Assembly: GCA_029288035.1 (NCBI GenBank)
Contig: JARFPZ010000263.1
Span: forward strand, 1-32,638
Length of the DNA: 32,638 nt
From: Desulfosarcina sp.
Lineage (GTDB): Bacteria; Desulfobacterota; Desulfobacteria; Desulfobacterales; JAFDCJ01
Direction: 5' to 3'
A program made the translations under genes and the position numbers. The notes beneath the pieces were generated by a model, which saw only the letters and a list, made by a program, of their open reading frames with translations, had not been told where the DNA came from and did not search any database. Of this stretch, positions 8,296 through 15,377 are shown piece by piece; the first letter of the stretch is position 1, and every line of letters begins with the position of its first letter.

Positions 8296-8459
8296 ATCAA
8301 AGTATTACGAGTTTTATCGTCAAGACACGAACGCTTTTGAAATGTATCAGACCTGTTATCGGCTTATATGAAAATTTCTTGAGTACTGACAAGGACTTGC
8401 AGAAATTGTTGATGGGAATTGTCGGCCTGCAGAAGATTTGGGCCGAGGTGATTTCACTT

Positions 8460-8633
8460 TTATATAATGATGCTATTTATTTTCATAATCGTGCCCAGGG
8501 GATCCAAATGCTTTAGCGGATTCAGAGATAGACGACCATTTTGATTGGCAGTATCATCGCCAAGCCGGTTGGCAACAAAAGCATGGGCATACTCGTGGAA
8601 AGTTAATGCCAGCAAAATCGGCGGGGCGATCAG
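8460..8633 (-). pseudogene. Remnant of an M50 (site-2) metalloprotease
   Basis: Immediately after the MarR stop codon, in the same frame, 57 codons encode a clear piece of an M50/S2P zinc protease: APPILLALTFHEYAHAFVAN, then RLGDDTA, GRLSLNPLKHLDPLGTI. The HExxH zinc motif (HEYAH), the GD-TA motif and the G-R-L-x-L-N-P-x-x-H-x-D-P-x-G-T motif are intact. There is no start codon or ribosome site at its 5' end. The frame ends at 8460, just after the GTI motif, so the rest of the membrane domain and the C-terminal DG zinc-ligand motif are missing. I found no continuation in 8296-8459. It is too short to be an active protease and is best read as a decayed gene fragment. Confidence 0.8.
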
Positions 8634-9116
8634 CTATTTTAGTTGAGGCGAACTCTCTGAATTGAATTCCAATTTCTCAAGTAGACCGAGATCCTCAGCC
8701 AATCGCTGGGTCCGCACACCCAGTGTCTCCACGACGCCGGACTGCGCTTCGAGCCACAATGGCAACGCTTGCTGCAGAAGGCTCCTGCCCTCCTGGGTTA
8801 ATTGGAGAATTCTGGTTCTCTGATCCTTGCCGGGGCTGGTGCGAATCAGCTCCTGGCGTTCCAAAGGTTTCAGGTTGCGATTGAGGGTCGTACGATTGAG
8901 TAGTAAGAGATCTGCCAGCTGAGTGATGGCAATTGATGGATTGAGAAAAATGGCGTTCAGCAATGTAAATTGGGTCCCTTTCAATCCTACCGATTTTAAA
9001 TGCAGGTCATAATAGTTACCAACCACCCGCGCCGCTCTGCGCACACGCGTGCCCATGCAGTTGCCTTCAACTTTCCGGCAGATTCCCAGTAGTCGCTTGG
9101 TATTTTGTTCATTCAT
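8634..9116 (-). CDS. MarR-family transcriptional regulator
   Basis: A 160-residue winged-helix protein with MarR layout. An N-terminal dimerisation helix (residues 1-45, containing CRKVEGNCMGTRVRRA) precedes the helix-turn-helix (ITQLADLLLLNRTTLNRNLK). The wing has the family's PGKDQRTRILQLT, that is, the D-x-R motif, and the C-terminal helices are for dimerisation. Two Cys in the first helix might sense oxidants or metals; this is inference. I see no Shine-Dalgarno sequence before the ATG, and the likely promoter would start the transcript at or next to the start codon. It is transcribed away from the arsR-permease pair; its own target is unknown. Confidence 0.88.
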   Translation of the reverse strand: MNEQNTKRLLGICRKVEGNCMGTRVRRAARVVGNYYDLHLKSVGLKGTQFTLLNAIFLNPSIAITQLADLLLLNRTTLNRNLKPLERQELIRTSPGKDQRTRILQLTQEGRSLLQQALPLWLEAQSGVVETLGVRTQRLAEDLGLLEKLEFNSESSPQLK

Positions 9117-9122
9117 AATGAT

Positions 9123-9153
9123 TGTATGTACACATTAAAGTACTCGCTGTCAA
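9123..9153 (-). promoter_or_regulatory. Promoter and possible operator of the MarR gene
   Basis: On the minus strand, TTGACA (9148-9153), a 17-nt spacer and TACATA (9125-9130). The palindrome TGTATGTACA (9123-9132) overlaps the -10, as expected for autorepression by a MarR dimer. Transcription would begin within about a base or two of the ATG at 9116, implying a leaderless mRNA. Confidence 0.45.
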
Positions 9154-9304
9154 CCTATTTGATTATGTATTTTGGGATCTATTCATCCGGCGTCGGATGT
9201 TTTTAGGTTCCTTTAATATCAGGACCTCCCGATAAATTTACCCGACTGAGGTCAGGAGCCCTCTAATTCAAATTAGCGAATTTTAAAAGGTGATCTGCAA
9301 GATG

Positions 9305-9333
9305 TTGACTAATCGTAATAATTATCGTATATG
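9305..9333 (+). promoter_or_regulatory. Promoter of the arsR-permease operon
   Basis: TTGACT (9305-9310), a 17-nt spacer and TATATG (9328-9333). The -10 directly abuts the palindromic operator at 9334-9351, an arrangement expected for repression by the ArsR protein encoded just downstream. Confidence 0.6.
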
Positions 9334-9351
9334 AAAATATGAGCATATTTT
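9334..9351 (+). promoter_or_regulatory. ArsR/SmtB-type palindromic operator
   Basis: AAAATATG-AG-CATATTTT is a perfect 8-bp inverted repeat with a 2-bp centre, lying between the -10 and the ribosome site (AAAGGAG, 9352-9358) of the ArsR gene. AT-rich imperfect palindromes of this kind are the operators of SmtB/CadC/ZiaR-type sensors. Confidence 0.65.
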
Positions 9352-9364
9352 AAAGGAGTAAGAT

Positions 9365-9739
9365 ATGGGATCAGCTAAAGCCAGCCTTATTGACGAAGAT
9401 GGCTGCCAAATTCGGGTGATCCATCTGGAAAAAGTTGAACAGGCCCGCAGGGAGGCTATTTCAGATCGCGATCTGGAGCGTCTGTCCCTGACTTACCGGG
9501 TATTGGGCGATCCAAACCGTCTCAAAATCGTGATGGTTCTGCGAAATGTCGAAATGTGCGTCTGCGATCTGGCAGCCTTCACCGGCTTGAGCGAATCGGC
9601 TATGTCCCATCAACTGCGCCGTTTGAAAGATCTGTCTCTGGTCAAAAGCCGCCGGGAGGGTCAAATTGTTTATTATGCGTTGGATGATGAGCATGTGACG
9701 GAGTTACTGGATGTGGGCTTGGATCACGTTAGGGAATAG
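9365..9739 (+). CDS. ArsR/SmtB-family metal-sensing repressor
   Basis: A 124-residue winged-helix metal sensor. The recognition region is LAAFTGLSESAMSHQLRRLK. Two metal-site signatures are visible. In helix alpha3, EMCVCDLA carries C65 and C67, as in CadC, with an extra N-terminal Cys (C14) as a possible further ligand. In helix alpha5, D108, H110, H121 and E124 reproduce the spacing of the SmtB/CzrA zinc site (D-x-H, 10 residues, H-x2-E). Having both implies sensing of Zn and possibly Cd or Pb. AAAGGAG lies 6 nt before the ATG. It heads a likely operon with the efflux permease beginning 195 nt downstream, and a perfect palindrome next to its -10 suggests autorepression relieved by metal. 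Confidence 0.92.
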   Translation: MGSAKASLIDEDGCQIRVIHLEKVEQARREAISDRDLERLSLTYRVLGDPNRLKIVMVLRNVEMCVCDLAAFTGLSESAMSHQLRRLKDLSLVKSRREGQIVYYALDDEHVTELLDVGLDHVRE

Positions 9740-9744
9740 AGGAA

Positions 9745-9902
9745 AAATGAATTCGGAAGTTGGAAGGCGGAATGCGGAAAAATCATTTTCGGAATCTGGG
9801 TTTTGGATTTCGGATAGAAAGGACAAATCGTAAAAATAATAGTTGATTCGGTTGATTGGTAAATTTAATGAACAAAATCAACTCAGTCAACTCAATCAAC
9901 TT
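9745..9902 (+). repeat. Degenerate intergenic repeats with inverted TCAAC element
   Basis: The first half (9753-9825) repeats units like GCGGAATGCGGAA and GGATTTCGGAT. The second half is an imperfect inverted repeat: GTTGATTCGGTTGATTGG (9842-9859) against TCAACTCAGTCAACTC and ATCAAC (9878-9900), separated by an AT-rich loop. Nothing here looks coding. The element sits inside the arsR-permease operon, before the permease ribosome site (GAGGAG, 9915-9920). Confidence 0.6.
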
Positions 9903-9934
9903 AATAAACCAAACGAGGAGTATAAAATAGCGTA

Positions 9935-11089
9935 TTGAATTTTATCGTTGAAGTATTCAAAGAGTCCTGGCACTTGCTGCTGGACGCATCGATTTACATT
10001 TTATTTGGTTTAGTGGTCAGCGGGCTGCTGAGGGTATTTCTTAATCCGAACTCGGTGATCCGACATCTCGGCAGGGGCCGATTTTCTTCTGTATTCAAGG
10101 CGGCCTTTCTGGGCATTCCCATCCCCTTGTGATCCTGCGGTGTATTGCCTGCAGCCGTGTCGCTGCGCAAACAGGGTGCCAGCAATGGTGCCACCACCGC
10201 TTTTTTAATTGCGACTCCGGAATCCGGTGTGGATTCGATTTCTATCACCTACGCCTTGTTGGATCCTCTCATGACGGTGGCAAGACCTTTGGCTGCATTT
10301 TTCACCGCTGCCGTGGCCGGAATTTCTGAAAACCTTTTGGAGCGAAAAAAAGAAGTCAACAGAATCACTCCGGATCTCAGCTGCCCGGTAGACGGTTGTT
10401 GCAGCGGCGATGATTGTGACCCCGAGATCCACAGCCGACATCATTCGTTTTTGGAAAAGATTAAGGCCGGCATCGGCTATGCGTTTGGAGAGTTGTGGGA
10501 AGATATTGCCAAATGGTTTCTGTTCGGGTTGCTGCTGGCAGGATTAATTACCGTTATGATTCCGGACGATGTTTTCAGCAGGTATCTCGGACCCGGTTTG
10601 CCGGCCATGCTGCTAATGCTGATCGTTGGCATCCCATTGTATATTTGCGCCACCGCCTCGACGCCCATCGCCGCAGCCCTCATATTAAAAGGTGTCAGCC
10701 CGGGAGCCGCTTTGGTATTTTTATTGGCGGGACCGGCCACGAATATGGCCTCCCTGACGGTGTTGGTCGGTACACTCGGCCGTCGTGCCACGGCTCTTTA
10801 TTTAGCATCTATCGCAGTCTGCAGTGTCCTTTTCGGCCTGATTGTGGATCAGATTTATACGTACTGGGGAATTTCAGCCCAGGCTATGGTTGGTCAGGCA
10901 TCAGAGGTGATACCCCTGTGGGCTCAATGGACAGGCGCTTTTTTTGTAATGCTTTTGTCGATAACGCCGCTCTACCGTGCCATCGCAGCCCGCTTCAAAT
11001 CCAAAAAACCAGCAGCTCCCATAGTGCCGCCGCCGGTAAATGCCGAGTCTGAAGCCCTTTCGGCTGCACCAAATTGCGGTCCGACATGA
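9935..11089 (+). CDS. SO_0444-type metal efflux permease, probable selenoprotein (in-frame TGA = Sec66)
   Basis: 384 residues if the TGA at 10130-10132 is read as selenocysteine. The two sides of the TGA are in the same frame and together make one full-length permease: GIPIPL-U-SCGVLPAAVSL, then GASNGATTAFLIATPESGVD, a Cys/His-rich loop (CPVDGCCSGDDC, then HSRHH), and the second module GIPLYICATASTPIAAALIL with SPGAALVFLLAGPATN. Cu/Zn efflux permeases of this family have PLCSCGV at that point, so the TGA replaces exactly the first Cys of a metal-binding CSC motif. A hairpin at 10150-10167 fits a bacterial SECIS. About eight to ten membrane segments are visible. The start is TTG at 9935, with GAGGAG 14 nt upstream (long spacing). 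The upstream ArsR sensor predicts metal induction. Alternatives are a nonsense mutation or two split proteins; both are less likely because no other damage is present. Confidence 0.8.
10130..10132 (+). other. In-frame TGA, probable selenocysteine codon
   Basis: The only interruption of the permease frame. The context is CCC-TTG-TGA-TCC-TGC-GGT (P-L-U-S-C-G), one base from a Cys codon at a position where the family has Cys. The downstream frame remains open for another 318 codons with full family similarity. Confidence 0.78.
10150..10167 (+). promoter_or_regulatory. Bacterial SECIS-like hairpin
   Basis: GCAGC (10151-10155) pairs perfectly with GCTGC (10162-10166), with an added T-G wobble outside (10150/10167). 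The six-base loop is CGTGTC. The loop begins 23 nt after the TGA and has G as its second base, followed by T. This agrees with the published bacterial SECIS rules (loop 16-37 nt downstream, a G among the first two loop bases, a stem of at least 4 bp). A weaker closer hairpin around 10136-10153 would compete. Confidence 0.6.
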
Positions 11090-11120
11090 GAGTGCTCCTA
11101 AGGGTCGGTCAGACTCTGGA

Positions 11121-11157
11121 TATTGAAGATTGTCGATTGACGAGTGAATCTTCAATA
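11121..11157 (+). repeat. Perfect 11-bp inverted repeat between permease and fdhD
   Basis: TATTGAAGATT (11121-11131) and AATCTTCAATA (11147-11157) are exact reverse complements around a 15-nt loop. It stands between two convergent genes. There is no T-run, so it is either a weak bidirectional terminator or a REP-like element. Confidence 0.6.
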
Positions 11158-11228
11158 GTCAATGCCGGCTGGTTCGGCTTAGGTGCTCCGCCGCGGCAAA
11201 TGGGTATAATTATTTTCGAAGCCTTCAA

Positions 11229-12038
11229 TCAGCTATCGGAAGATACAAACCGCTGTGCGCCGCAAAAAACGTATAATCCGGATTCGTCCGCCAAGGATGC
11301 CAGCGTAATATTCAGTTCCGAGGCCAGCTTCACCGCCAGGGCTGTGGGCCGGGATAAGGCCAAAATGATCGGAATGCGTGCCCGGGCTGCTTTTTGGACT
11401 AGTTCATAGCTAATCCGGGAAGACAGGGTTAACATCGTGGCCTGTCCCAGTTTGCCGTCTAAGAATAGTTTGCCGATGACTTTATCCAGGGCATTATGTC
11501 GCCCGACATCCTCGGCCGCCGCTATAAAATCAAGTTTCGAGCCGTATAAAACTGCAGCATGTGCCGCGCGGGTCTGAGTCCGTAAAGGCTGATACCGGTT
11601 AATCGTTTCAAGACACGACAGCGCCTTGTCGGCGTCAATCCGGATATCATCTTCAAGCGGCCTGATCAGCTGAAAAAGATCCTTTACAATCTCTTTTCCG
11701 CAGAGGCCGCAACTGGATTGACTGATAAACCCTCTACGATCTAAAATTTCAGAGATCTTATGACGCCGGGAAGCCGTTAACGTTACAGCGATCACATTGG
11801 TATCCTCACCGTCACAGAATGCAAGGGAGGTATAATCTTCGGTTGTATCGATAATACCTTCCGTCAGACAAAAACCGGCCGCCAAAGGAACTTCATCCCC
11901 CGGCGTACGCATCATCACGGAATAAGGCGCGCCCTCCACTCTAATGGAAAGGGGTTCCTCGTTTAACAGGTCCTTGTCTTTGGCGCTATTGGATGCCATA
12001 TCCCAATGAATGAGCCGATGGTGGATAGTTGTGTTCAA
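11229..12038 (-). CDS. fdhD: FdhD, sulfurtransferase for formate dehydrogenase
   Basis: A 269-residue protein of the FdhD family, which passes sulfur from a cysteine desulfurase to the molybdenum or tungsten bis-MGD cofactor of formate dehydrogenases. Family signatures are present: LNEEPLSIRVEG, MMRTPGDEVPLAAGFCLTEG, the CxxC loop SSCGLCGK (C110, C113) and AAEDVGRHNALDKVIG. The frame opens with TTG at 12038; a TGA directly precedes it and GGAGG (12046-12050) is at proper spacing, so TTG is favoured over the internal ATG at 11999. No formate dehydrogenase gene is in the window. It is convergent with the permease. Confidence 0.93.
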   Translation of the reverse strand: MNTTIHHRLIHWDMASNSAKDKDLLNEEPLSIRVEGAPYSVMMRTPGDEVPLAAGFCLTEGIIDTTEDYTSLAFCDGEDTNVIAVTLTASRRHKISEILDRRGFISQSSCGLCGKEIVKDLFQLIRPLEDDIRIDADKALSCLETINRYQPLRTQTRAAHAAVLYGSKLDFIAAAEDVGRHNALDKVIGKLFLDGKLGQATMLTLSSRISYELVQKAARARIPIILALSRPTALAVKLASELNITLASLADESGLYVFCGAQRFVSSDS

Positions 12039-12197
12039 TCATGCCTCCACTGTTTCGTTGCAAGGTTAAACAAAGGTTGCTCTGATTTCATTTTTCAATT
12101 TGATTTAAGGTCGGCCGAAAGTTCCGTATCCCGTGCTCCCCTCCCATGCCTAATAATATAACCGATTAATGATATGTCCAATTTATGTGCTTTCGTG

Positions 12198-12221
12198 TTT
12201 GGCAGCTGGACATTTGCCAAA
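12198..12221 (+). promoter_or_regulatory. Hairpin upstream of the rplU promoter
   Basis: TTTGGCA (12198-12204) and TGCCAAA (12215-12221) are exact inverted repeats with a 10-nt loop. A second, interlocking inverted repeat, ATGTCCA (12174-12180) with TGGACAT (12207-12213), overlaps it. Both end just before the -35 at 12229, a place suited to a protein-binding site or the end of the fdhD-side transcript. The function is unknown. Confidence 0.35.
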
Positions 12222-12228
12222 ATATTAC

Positions 12229-12256
12229 TTGACAAATCCTGTGAAAAGATTAATAT
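12229..12256 (+). promoter_or_regulatory. sigma70-type promoter of the rplU operon
   Basis: TTGACA (12229-12234), a 16-nt spacer and TAATAT (12251-12256). Transcription would start near 12263, giving a leader of about 47 nt with ACAGGAGG before the rplU ATG. Confidence 0.7.
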
Positions 12257-12309
12257 TTTTTGATTTTGAAATATAGACTTAAAATTGTAGGTTACAGGAG
12301 GCTGACCCC

Positions 12310-12807
12310 ATGTACGCGGTAGTGAACTCAGGCGGTAAACAATATAAAGTCCAACAGGGACAAGTTCTAAGAATCGAAAAAATTCCAGGGGATGTCGGCA
12401 ATCCTGTCACCTTTGAGCAGGTATTGATGTTTTCCGACGGAGAAAACGTCAGCATCGGACAGCCTGCCCTGCAAGATATTGCGGTTGAAGGCCATATTGT
12501 AGAACAAGGCAAGGCCAAAAAGATAATCGTTTTTAAATACAAACGACGTAAACGCTACCGCCGAAAAAAGGGACATCGCCAGGAATTTACAGCCGTACGG
12601 ATTGACGGCATAAAAACAAAAGTTCAAAAAAAACCCGAAACCGGGGCCGAGCCTGAAGCGAAGGCCAAGGATCTGGAAACTGAGGCGGCGTCACCGAAAA
12701 CAGAGCAGACCAAAATGGCAGCGCCCGATAAAGAAGCTTCGACGAAGGCGGAAACGACGGTGGCGACAACCAAAGCGTCGACGTCCGAGCAAGAAGAATC
12801 TAAATAA
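12310..12807 (+). CDS. rplU: Ribosomal protein L21 with long C-terminal tail
   Basis: A 165-residue protein whose first ~103 residues are ordinary bacterial L21 (MYAVVNSGGKQYKVQQGQ ... FKYKRRKRYRRKKGHRQ ... IDGI). It binds 23S rRNA in the large subunit. The last ~60 residues are an extra low-complexity tail rich in Ala, Glu, Lys and Thr (for example AKAKDLETEAASPKTEQTKM) and are presumably disordered; the usual family length is close to 103. ACAGGAGG gives a strong ribosome site. It heads the rplU-rpmA-obgE cluster. Confidence 0.96.
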   Translation: MYAVVNSGGKQYKVQQGQVLRIEKIPGDVGNPVTFEQVLMFSDGENVSIGQPALQDIAVEGHIVEQGKAKKIIVFKYKRRKRYRRKKGHRQEFTAVRIDGIKTKVQKKPETGAEPEAKAKDLETEAASPKTEQTKMAAPDKEASTKAETTVATTKASTSEQEESK

Positions 12808-12925
12808 AATATTAAATTCAGAACGATTCGCCCGAATTCAGTGTTATTGACGCGATTTCTAAAATTTATATTGTATCCAATTTTATGACACATCAGTAGT
12901 TCTGAATTTAGTTAGGAGTTTTAAA

Positions 12926-13180
12926 ATGGCCCACAAAAAAGCAGGCGGCAGTTCTAAAAACGGCCGTGACAGTAATGCACAAAGGCGCGGCGTCAAACGC
13001 TTTGGCGGAGAATCGGTAAAAGCCGGCAATATACTGGTGCGACAACTGGGGACCAGAATCCATCCCGGAGAAAATGTTGGTATGGGTAAGGATTATACCC
13101 TGTTTGCCAAGATAGACGGTACCGTTTCCTTTGAAAGAAAAGGACGCGCGCACAAAAAAGTCAGCGTTTATGCAGCGTGA
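12926..13180 (+). CDS. rpmA: Ribosomal protein L27
   Basis: An 84-residue protein with the family's conserved start [16 protein letters not shown]. Its N-terminal tail reaches the peptidyl-transferase centre. There is no N-terminal extension of the Firmicutes type needing cleavage. TAGGAG lies just before the ATG. Its TGA overlaps the GTG start of obgE (GTGA), so the two are translationally coupled. Confidence 0.97.
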   Translation: MAHKKAGGSSKNGRDSNAQRRGVKRFGGESVKAGNILVRQLGTRIHPGENVGMGKDYTLFAKIDGTVSFERKGRAHKKVSVYAA

Positions 13181-14187
13181 AATTTTTTGATGAAGCGTTC
13201 ATTACCGTTCAATCTGGAGACGGCGGACGTGGATGTGTAAGTTTCAGGCGTGAAAAATTCATCCCTCGGGGAGGTCCGGATGGCGGCGATGGGGGCAAGG
13301 GCGGTGATGTTATTCTAAGAAGCACATCGCGGCGACGTACCTTATACCCTTTTCAATTCAAGCGCGAGTTCAAAGCGAAAAACGGTGGCTACGGCCAGGG
13401 TCGCCGGAAGACCGGTAAAAAGGGTGAAGACCTCGTCATTGAAATTCCGCCGGGAACGCTAATCAAAGATGCAGAGACCAATGACCTGCTAAAAGATTTT
13501 ACCCAACCCGACGACGTTTTTATTATTGCCAAAGGCGGCCGGGGAGGCCAGGGCAATCACCGATTTAAAACATCCACCCACCGTGCGCCGCGATTTGCTC
13601 AGCCTGGCGAACCCGGCCAATTTCTGAAACTCAAGCTCGAACTCAAACTTATCGCCGATGTGGGGCTCATCGGTCTGCCCAATGCCGGAAAATCAACCCT
13701 CATTAGTGCCATTTCTTCGGCAACCCCTAAAGTTGCAGATTATCCCTTTACAACCCTGACCCCCAATCTCGGTGTGGTTCAAACCGGCTGGGGTAAGCCG
13801 TTTGTCGTGGCCGATATACCCGGATTGATCGAAGGTGCCCACAACGGGGCCGGTCTTGGCATCCGTTTTTTGCGCCACATCGAACGTACCCATATTCTGG
13901 TTCACCTCATAGATACTTCAGCCATCGATGTCCAGAACCCCTTGGCGGGATATAAAACCATCAACGCAGAGCTGGCCGGCTTCAGCCCGCAGCTGGCGGA
14001 AAAACCCCAAATCCTGGTTTTAAACAAAATGGATTTACCCGGTGCGAATCAAACAGCTAAAACACTTCAGGCGATGCTCAAGGACCAAGACGTTTTGTTA
14101 ATTTCAGCACTGACCCGAGAAGGCGTTGAAGAGCTGATCTCAAAAATAATTGAACGCCTGGATCAATTTCATGGCAATGGACACTAA
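13177..14187 (+). CDS. obgE: Obg/CgtA GTPase
   Basis: A 336-residue ribosome-assembly and stress GTPase. The Gly-rich Obg fold covers residues 1-158 ([28 protein letters not shown]). The G domain has GLPNAGKST (G1), [10 protein letters not shown] (G2), DIPGLIEGA (G3), NKMD (G4) and a serine-alanine G5. The C-terminus stops soon after the G domain, so the optional third (OCT) domain is absent. It starts with GTG overlapping the rpmA stop. Its 3' end overlaps the likely proB start. Confidence 0.97.
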   Translation: MKFFDEAFITVQSGDGGRGCVSFRREKFIPRGGPDGGDGGKGGDVILRSTSRRRTLYPFQFKREFKAKNGGYGQGRRKTGKKGEDLVIEIPPGTLIKDAETNDLLKDFTQPDDVFIIAKGGRGGQGNHRFKTSTHRAPRFAQPGEPGQFLKLKLELKLIADVGLIGLPNAGKSTLISAISSATPKVADYPFTTLTPNLGVVQTGWGKPFVVADIPGLIEGAHNGAGLGIRFLRHIERTHILVHLIDTSAIDVQNPLAGYKTINAELAGFSPQLAEKPQILVLNKMDLPGANQTAKTLQAMLKDQDVLLISALTREGVEELISKIIERLDQFHGNGH

Positions 14188-15313
14188 ATTGAGTTTTGAA
14201 GGTGCGAAGCGCGTCGTGGTTAAGGTGGGCAGCAACGTGCTGACCGAAGACAATGGTTTAAATTTGAAAGCCATCCGGTCCATCGCCCGCCAAATCTGTC
14301 GATTGATCGAAAGCGGACTGGAAGTGATCCTGGTGTCCTCCGGGGCCATGGCTTCAGGGGTAAAAAAAATCGGCCTATCCGCAAGACCGGATGAACTTCC
14401 CAAACGCCAGGCGGTGGCGGCCATCGGACAGGCCGGCCTAATGATGGAATATGAAAAGGCCTTTGACCGCTATCACCGGAAAGTGGCCCAAATTCTTCTG
14501 ACCAGCGAAGATCTTTCCAGTCGAAAACGGTACTTAAACGCCCGCAACACCCTTTATACCCTATTATCCTGGAAGGTGGTTCCAATTATAAATGAAAATG
14601 ACACCGTCTGGATTGAAGAGATCAAGCTGGGTGACAACGACAACCTGGCCGCCATGATCACCCTGCTGATGGATTCTGATGTGCTGATCAACCTGACGGA
14701 TATAGACGGTCTTTACAGTAAAGACCCGCGGACGTGTCCGGAGGCCGAATTGATTCCCATCGTTTCCAACATCAGCAAAGAAACTGAAAAATTGGCCGGT
14801 GATATCCCCGGCGCGTTGGGAACCGGCGGCATGATCAGCAAAATTAAAGCGGCCCGAAAAGTTAATGCCGCCGGGGTACCTATGGTAATTGCCAGAGGTG
14901 ACCTGCCCAATATCTTGCTCAAACTGTTTGCCGGTCAAAAACATGGAACTTATTTTATCCCCAAAAACCAGAAATTGGCCAGTCGCAAGTGCTGGATTGC
15001 CTTTTCGTTAACGCCAAAGGGGACCCTCAAGATAGATGAAGGCGCCGTCAAGGCGCTGTTGAAAAAAGGGAAGAGTCTGTTGCCCAGTGGTATCATCGCG
15101 GTGCAAGGTGATTTTGGCGTCGGTGCACCTGTAGAATTTCAGAACCGGGACAATGAATCTGTGGGAATTGGACTGGTCAACTACAGCTCGACTGAAATTC
15201 AAAAGATCATGGGCCTGAAATCCAACCACATAAAGCAGGTACTGGGCCATAAATCCTATGACGAGGTTATTCACCGGGATAATCTTGCCATTACAGCCGG
15301 TTCTGATGTATAA
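14171..15313 (+). CDS. proB: Glutamate 5-kinase
   Basis: About 380 residues: the first enzyme of proline synthesis, phosphorylating glutamate to gamma-glutamyl phosphate. The amino-acid-kinase domain begins with KRVVVKVGSNVL and includes LVSSGAMASGVKKIGL, INENDTV, GDNDNLAAMI and the GTGGMISKIKAARKV segment. A PUA domain occupies about residues 285-370. The start is uncertain: ATG 14171, ATG 14177 or an earlier TTG at 14150 all overlap the obgE end, and none has a strong ribosome site. It is followed after 64 nt by proA. Confidence 0.95.
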   Translation: MAMDTKLSFEGAKRVVVKVGSNVLTEDNGLNLKAIRSIARQICRLIESGLEVILVSSGAMASGVKKIGLSARPDELPKRQAVAAIGQAGLMMEYEKAFDRYHRKVAQILLTSEDLSSRKRYLNARNTLYTLLSWKVVPIINENDTVWIEEIKLGDNDNLAAMITLLMDSDVLINLTDIDGLYSKDPRTCPEAELIPIVSNISKETEKLAGDIPGALGTGGMISKIKAARKVNAAGVPMVIARGDLPNILLKLFAGQKHGTYFIPKNQKLASRKCWIAFSLTPKGTLKIDEGAVKALLKKGKSLLPSGIIAVQGDFGVGAPVEFQNRDNESVGIGLVNYSSTEIQKIMGLKSNHIKQVLGHKSYDEVIHRDNLAITAGSDV

Positions 15314-15377
15314 ATGGATCAAGTATCTTTCTCACAAAAACCGAAGAAGTGTGTCTCTACTATCGGAAAAATAGCCA

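Noticed and set aside
8296-8459. Continuation of the M50 protease
   Set aside because: All three minus-strand frames were read by eye; none shows the expected C-terminal NLLPIPPLDG-like motif.
9745-9902. CRISPR-like array
   Set aside because: The repeat units are short, imperfect and inverted rather than direct with regular spacers.
9935-10132. A separate 65-residue protein ending at the TGA, and a second gene starting at 10145
   Set aside because: Both are in one frame and together make one full-length permease; the TGA falls on a conserved Cys position, so splitting them breaks a family core motif.
12036-12042. ATG at 12042 as the fdhD start
   Set aside because: It is in a different frame from the FdhD reading frame and only one base from the ribosome site; the TTG at 12038 is in frame with proper spacing.
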